From an uncultured Clostridia bacterium (GTDB lineage: Bacteria > Bacillota > Clostridia > Christensenellales > UBA1242): a DNA stretch of 64,000 bases. Location: positions 62,001-126,000 of the forward strand of contig CAKVHW010000002.1 of assembly GCA_934754495.1 (NCBI GenBank), written 5' to 3'. Shown one piece after another: positions 63,501-64,000 of this stretch (position 1 is its first letter; each line of letters begins with the position of its first letter). A program made the translations under genes and the position numbers. The notes under the pieces are model-generated. The model saw nothing but the letters and a program-made list of their open reading frames with translations, was not told the DNA's origin and did not search any database.

Positions 63501-64000
63501 TATTACCAATCTCTTGAATAATGGTCATTGCACTTTGACCTGTAAGTGCTTTATAAGAATAAGTTTGTTTGTAGTAAACCATTTCATAGTTTACACGGTT
63601 TGCAAGATTACTTGCCTTTTCTCTATTGAATATATCAACTGAGTCATCAGAAGCAACTCTACCAGCAAGCATACCAATTGCAGCATCTTTAGCATTAGGA
63701 GAAAGTTCGTTTTTTCTACTAATGTTCAAGTGGCTAAACTTCCAAATGTTTCCTGCGACAACATTAGTAAGTGAAATTGGGCTTGCATCTTCAAGATTGC
63801 TTGTAAAGAAGTAAGTGCCAAGTTTGTCGGTAACATATCCAAATACACCACCGTAACTTACATAAGAGTATACAGATGCGGTTGTATAAACAGAATCAAG
63901 AAGTGTTCCGCCAAGTGACAAACCAATAATACCACCAGCATACAATGAGTTTTTGCTGCTAACAGTAACACGGTTGTAACTATTTAATAGTTTACCTTCT
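54514..64000 (-). CDS. Giant GLUG-repeat surface protein, N-terminus outside the window
   Basis: The open reading frame runs from the stop at 54514 to the window edge without interruption (3161 residues visible). Well over 20 copies of the GLUG core (GG-x-x-G, as in NVGGIVG, YIGGFAG, AGGIIG) occur in the visible part, dense in roughly the first third and again in about residues 2050-2700. This predicts a right-handed parallel beta-helix as in secreted adhesins. Segments like GTFDGDGHTIRNMYSEG and YLVKNAKQLAWIALQT, typical of GLUG adhesins, mark the start of a repeat block. The signal peptide must lie outside the window. No LPXTG motif or membrane anchor is seen at the C-terminus, which ends in beta-rich sequence with a cysteine/histidine cluster (about 55190-55265). 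A cell-surface or extracellular adhesive role is inferred. Confidence 0.82.
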   Translation of the reverse strand, partial: EGKLLNSYNRVTVSSKNSLYAGGIIGLSLGGTLLDSVYTTASVYSYVSYGGVFGYVTDKLGTYFFTSNLEDASPISLTNVVAGNIWKFSHLNISRKNELSPNAKDAAIGMLAGRVASDDSVDIFNREKASNLANRVNYEMVYYKQTYSYKALTGQSAMTIIQEIGNKPLNTSWFVKPTLNADGTSTNDGAYNGRYTYLDVYTNKIEATSATPVGFGAINSSKNNATKFFVHSGTGLASGLYRSTNVEGNDESSKIYLFSRMSQYGSLRSLQEIIERRNSSNAADDFYAKIGYKDNKEKTITSGLEENIYGFTKIENNTTYYYAQAGLGVSVVNIYENWEDLVWKGIRVNDDGTLIDSDCVFPALKNSLDTWTDVYVYSERDLMDLTTKNTSNFILMNDIYLSTNVGNFCSIDKPFKGTIRSAKVGDIDGGNVVQYNYKFTIFNLDYQADSATLNTNMALGGLVCASDGASFENFNIHVVRLGVRDDKSLTASSKTTAMGVLVGRANGLTTIKNVQILGFSEKAPAKANVTKTNWTNTKLGEKDKTKLDLTYAWSANQYKKADGKSFFENADKKPATITGANFEFMGGYIGVASNVDATISDGSVYKLTGEVRIINDSNYPDEKSAMVQAVGGGIIITNDSHNEYISKCQVKNLTFNNKYYGTRIGTDDSVSVVSYIGGYFGLANLLDSGTANSEHEAIDFEAYNIAINYDLDVNNQISSGTGGFDNSIDKIRYDETTVDRGIYLGSIAGQIKSVEPILVNYAITQNTNIKITKSLSSDSVMYMAGSVYAGSFGKLSDQMQINRVIVDGFNVTYNNGDSANNRQGFTASSNIAGATLTADEYIGGFAGYSGSAVTFNKTTSDAIEHEKEYIGQDYTRFDKYDIAVSDVVLTIQQDITNDSFVDNTSKLYIGGVAGYMAEDGVSSNAGSPNTGNSELNMIVATFAVRDMYARNVYLGGAIGKLSSTYDASTETCYSIKVLGVDVSGTILCGDTTQTCVVGGVIGENGFVKNKETLAEGTINLTGETAGKYYVGGLYGCVSLSYGFKDNIYDVTSLVDIFLTVKDAGDGVYAGGILGRFTGGGTVGGMFNKAYSYSNVFVSFENGLYSSARAGGLAGEIWQTSTFNNSIMFGTKKITGLKVGAKLDQNYRTPASSNMYGSAFTGLTFLSSSNNHYNYSMSSMYNGDELLAQAEMLQDMNSDNSDSRSLIRYGTTNGLKYQDYVGKFYNSSTTILKDDKGQYKYLILSEGSKINPIANDSTNISKIKYKSVYINVDGNLNNVHDGITIYDNLRHSINNSIELTNSVVYNAVINSLTANNSFILSTTVNTSYTANNNTLFISGKLGDSVNPISVFDNNGSIIAFSKINLSSGCIKLFNSTDYYNQSLIEESELNVYGAYSFNMFKNYIHKTMRNSTFKWYVDNKKSYKYIIKAGNPLIEMSSSPTMWEYDDTATIISTNDIMKNIDFTTKYVIIDNEAYARMVYGNWRTGALIAGNKGDSYKKFVPSAVDNTSGSSQYYTITNENEFVYAINAINSLARHGSITIELNTTSLDFSGKILDQILLKEYQTVTIKGHNKGTIIKGLNITTTAYGGLIREIPNGANVSISKLRIIDSFVYGGMHTGTLVGCQRAGSVLSISKVAIENTSVYSGSSYRVNGVLFYSVGSFIGQKECYQNDPSLISNSYSVTDQPYAYFNTSSPFAGIRFEDYYYALIGRQNISNSNYVKYFVNNDISCVYAGAFDYETKQLITGSKSITDSYPNKSITKQFAVFGSDTVSSGYSYALDASSSFSVSRVSIREDKLPNYQGETGRTNFENAGFKFNVTDGTPGHWEVNSSTSVNYGLPKIHFEALYWCDLTEEVVPSGNEYLVKNAKQLAWIALQTNTGKNTFDGKTVKLANDIDLQEAIWVPMGGKAGTYYFGGTFDGDGHTIRNMYSEGYFESGGTNGDTYFAGFMRKVLGTIKNVKFNNVELNAQNVAVVAGSLISCRIDGVEINNAKLKFTVNAGGIALDIQTSTIFNSSISSATLENRSTTADGFVGGIVSKASSSNKIIACRVEGLDFKCSSTNTTSGLIAGHASDSLIQNNAIKLKDGATYGSGTFAFTIGKYGTGLKLFETQILFSASGEEHTSDGTGIKYKLIGSGDTNAIADLKFENLNIVTSKASQLTEDNIKSFVKYSETGSSCAVKGFLITNNGVGGATTNCQDSYWISSSASKYLSGIYNQMYDYYGDELFKATLFKSNWGMPGANEDRINLSDNAITPSTENVTVKTHDGHNYIADYASFRYSNNRIFNIHYNLSSDVVGEYNIIGVYPFEFGDITGGKTINITAGTHIFTNRSVLSDKNGLFGNIYNANIVGIDVKISGGDTAYDVGNHSGAIANRAEHVKFQNCSVAFDNTQVVITSKESTAYLGGMIGYGRNVDIENVDVENVDIKKCVTGLNISVVRDSTFAGVGGVVGYINSGFANSTTGLTKVEFSGTIDATGNANVGGIVGNALNITVVECKNTSGMIVGKGNVGGIAGHAYITYFGDATEAGSAKRGNTNLAKIVGGAKIGDTLYGNVGGIVGLAEDCVRINYSTNGENGTDSAEIIGLANAGGIIGRLYNKDYKVSIQNNTNYAPINSSIEITSGYMNVGGLIGIIDGSNGSNKDTAQYVRRIVSNIVLNNVNGYENVGGFVGYESANSAYFGGNEIGNMTGNKIYVSSYKSVAGFVGRYRFTLNNTSAPLQFDKNKLKNVDIMGYEQTTYLISNTYGGLGVTDDSMMAEHIIVSKNGINEYGIDTSYFDNWHIITASTKTNWALFNAKKTYTIVWVPVKSEWDNYENIGADKIYNLYGEYSNSESSTCITINRGYDSYTEVQSYIIQLKYIQNGRFVYGKYTSASGTGDSTEFVFTITDFAIKENESYSRRVSTITYNGKNYNLNTVPHCRNHGYGVSVLYMNGKTVCEICNSVVTFSLVPMYSNLPKRGAYSWNSGRESSDYNASVDVYVLPNGNIALYDTQRDTWDDNPYYEQYRRWSLLKPQSYNSGVWTYKYSVGGDNARSTVEFDFSTTNSVKYSRRYSVKANGSISTKNETVVLTMNNTKSYEYRDVKSCTVASSGDTLFTKSNNSSLISYDLRWFEFVYSDSTYAIFASSTGVFITINYPSRSFVYTVPSTDKYERYTTTTTSVVYEFY
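56731..56775 (-). repeat. 15-bp tandem repeat within the giant gene
   Basis: Three in-frame copies of a 15-bp unit (GATGTCAACATTTTC with one or two changes) encode NVD(I/V)(E/K) three times. Copy number changes would keep the frame. Confidence 0.9.

Noticed and set aside
54514..64000. Repeated segments in the giant gene read as a CRISPR array, mobile element or gene cluster
   Set aside because: The similarity is at protein level (GLUG cores), irregular in spacing, and lies in one open frame.

Overview
The window is AT-rich, uses the standard bacterial code, and has the signatures of a low-GC Gram-positive bacterium (Bacillota, most likely an uncultured Clostridia-like lineage). The evidence is AGGAGG-type ribosome binding sites, sigma-A promoters of the form TTGACA/TTTACA-17/18-TATAAT, a holB-ricT-yabB-rsmI gene order as in Bacillus, an AddAB recombination nuclease, a four-cysteine bL33, an LtaS-type lipoteichoic acid synthase and an L10 leader RNA. 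The genus cannot be fixed from sequence alone. Most genes, including all ribosomal and RNA polymerase genes, lie on the minus strand, which is therefore probably the leading strand.

Layout. 1-5.0 kb: start of gapA, a GT2-like membrane protein, an SPFH protein with a zinc ribbon, a PRC-barrel protein and a MotA/TolQ-like membrane protein with a very long coiled coil. 5.3-8.5 kb: holB-ricT-yabB-rsmI operon. 8.7-13.8 kb: tRNA-Thr(GGT), then a cluster of nucleotide or phosphate-handling genes: two paralogous HAD phosphatases flanking an XRE-P-loop-CYTH fusion and an HD hydrolase, then a GGDEF protein and an unknown gene. 14-20.8 kb: addB-addA with a small coiled-coil gene. 20.9-23.3 kb: an unknown gene and two tandem YugP-like zinc peptidases. 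23.4-27.9 kb: GT4 glycosyltransferase, flippase-like protein and LTA synthase operon. 28-34.3 kb: rplI, rplJ-rplL (with L10 leader) and rpmG-secE-nusG-rplK-rplA, interrupted by a NADAR-like gene and two other genes. 34.5-39.1 kb: ABC transporter pair and two unknown genes. 39.3-43.5 kb: rpsL-rpsG-fusA-tuf. 43.9-46.5 kb: lipoprotein, HicB-like orphan and an unknown gene. 46.7-54.0 kb: rpoB-rpoC. 54.5 kb to the right edge: one giant GLUG-repeat surface protein whose start lies outside the window.

How the genes work together. The ribosomal/RNAP genes are the classical rif-str supercluster, but permuted: the rpmG-to-rplL block lies after tuf instead of before rpoB, and the blocks are separated by accessory genes. 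Control elements are visible: an L10 leader with terminator, two L1-binding-site mimics before rplK and rplA, and hairpins in the rpsL and rpoB leaders. The GT4, flippase-like and LtaS genes form a coherent lipoteichoic-acid or glycolipid polymer operon.

The strongest unusual signals are: (1) two identical-half-site palindromes (TTCTAC-N5-GTAGAA) bracketing the promoter of the XRE-NTPase-CYTH gene; (2) a run of nine G between the -35 and -10 boxes of a lipoprotein promoter, the layout of a phase-variable promoter; (3) a Gln at the RpoB position equivalent to E. coli His526; (4) the MotA/TolQ-like protein with a ZorA-like long tail; (5) the giant GLUG protein. No CRISPR array, insertion sequence, prophage or recognised defence operon was seen.
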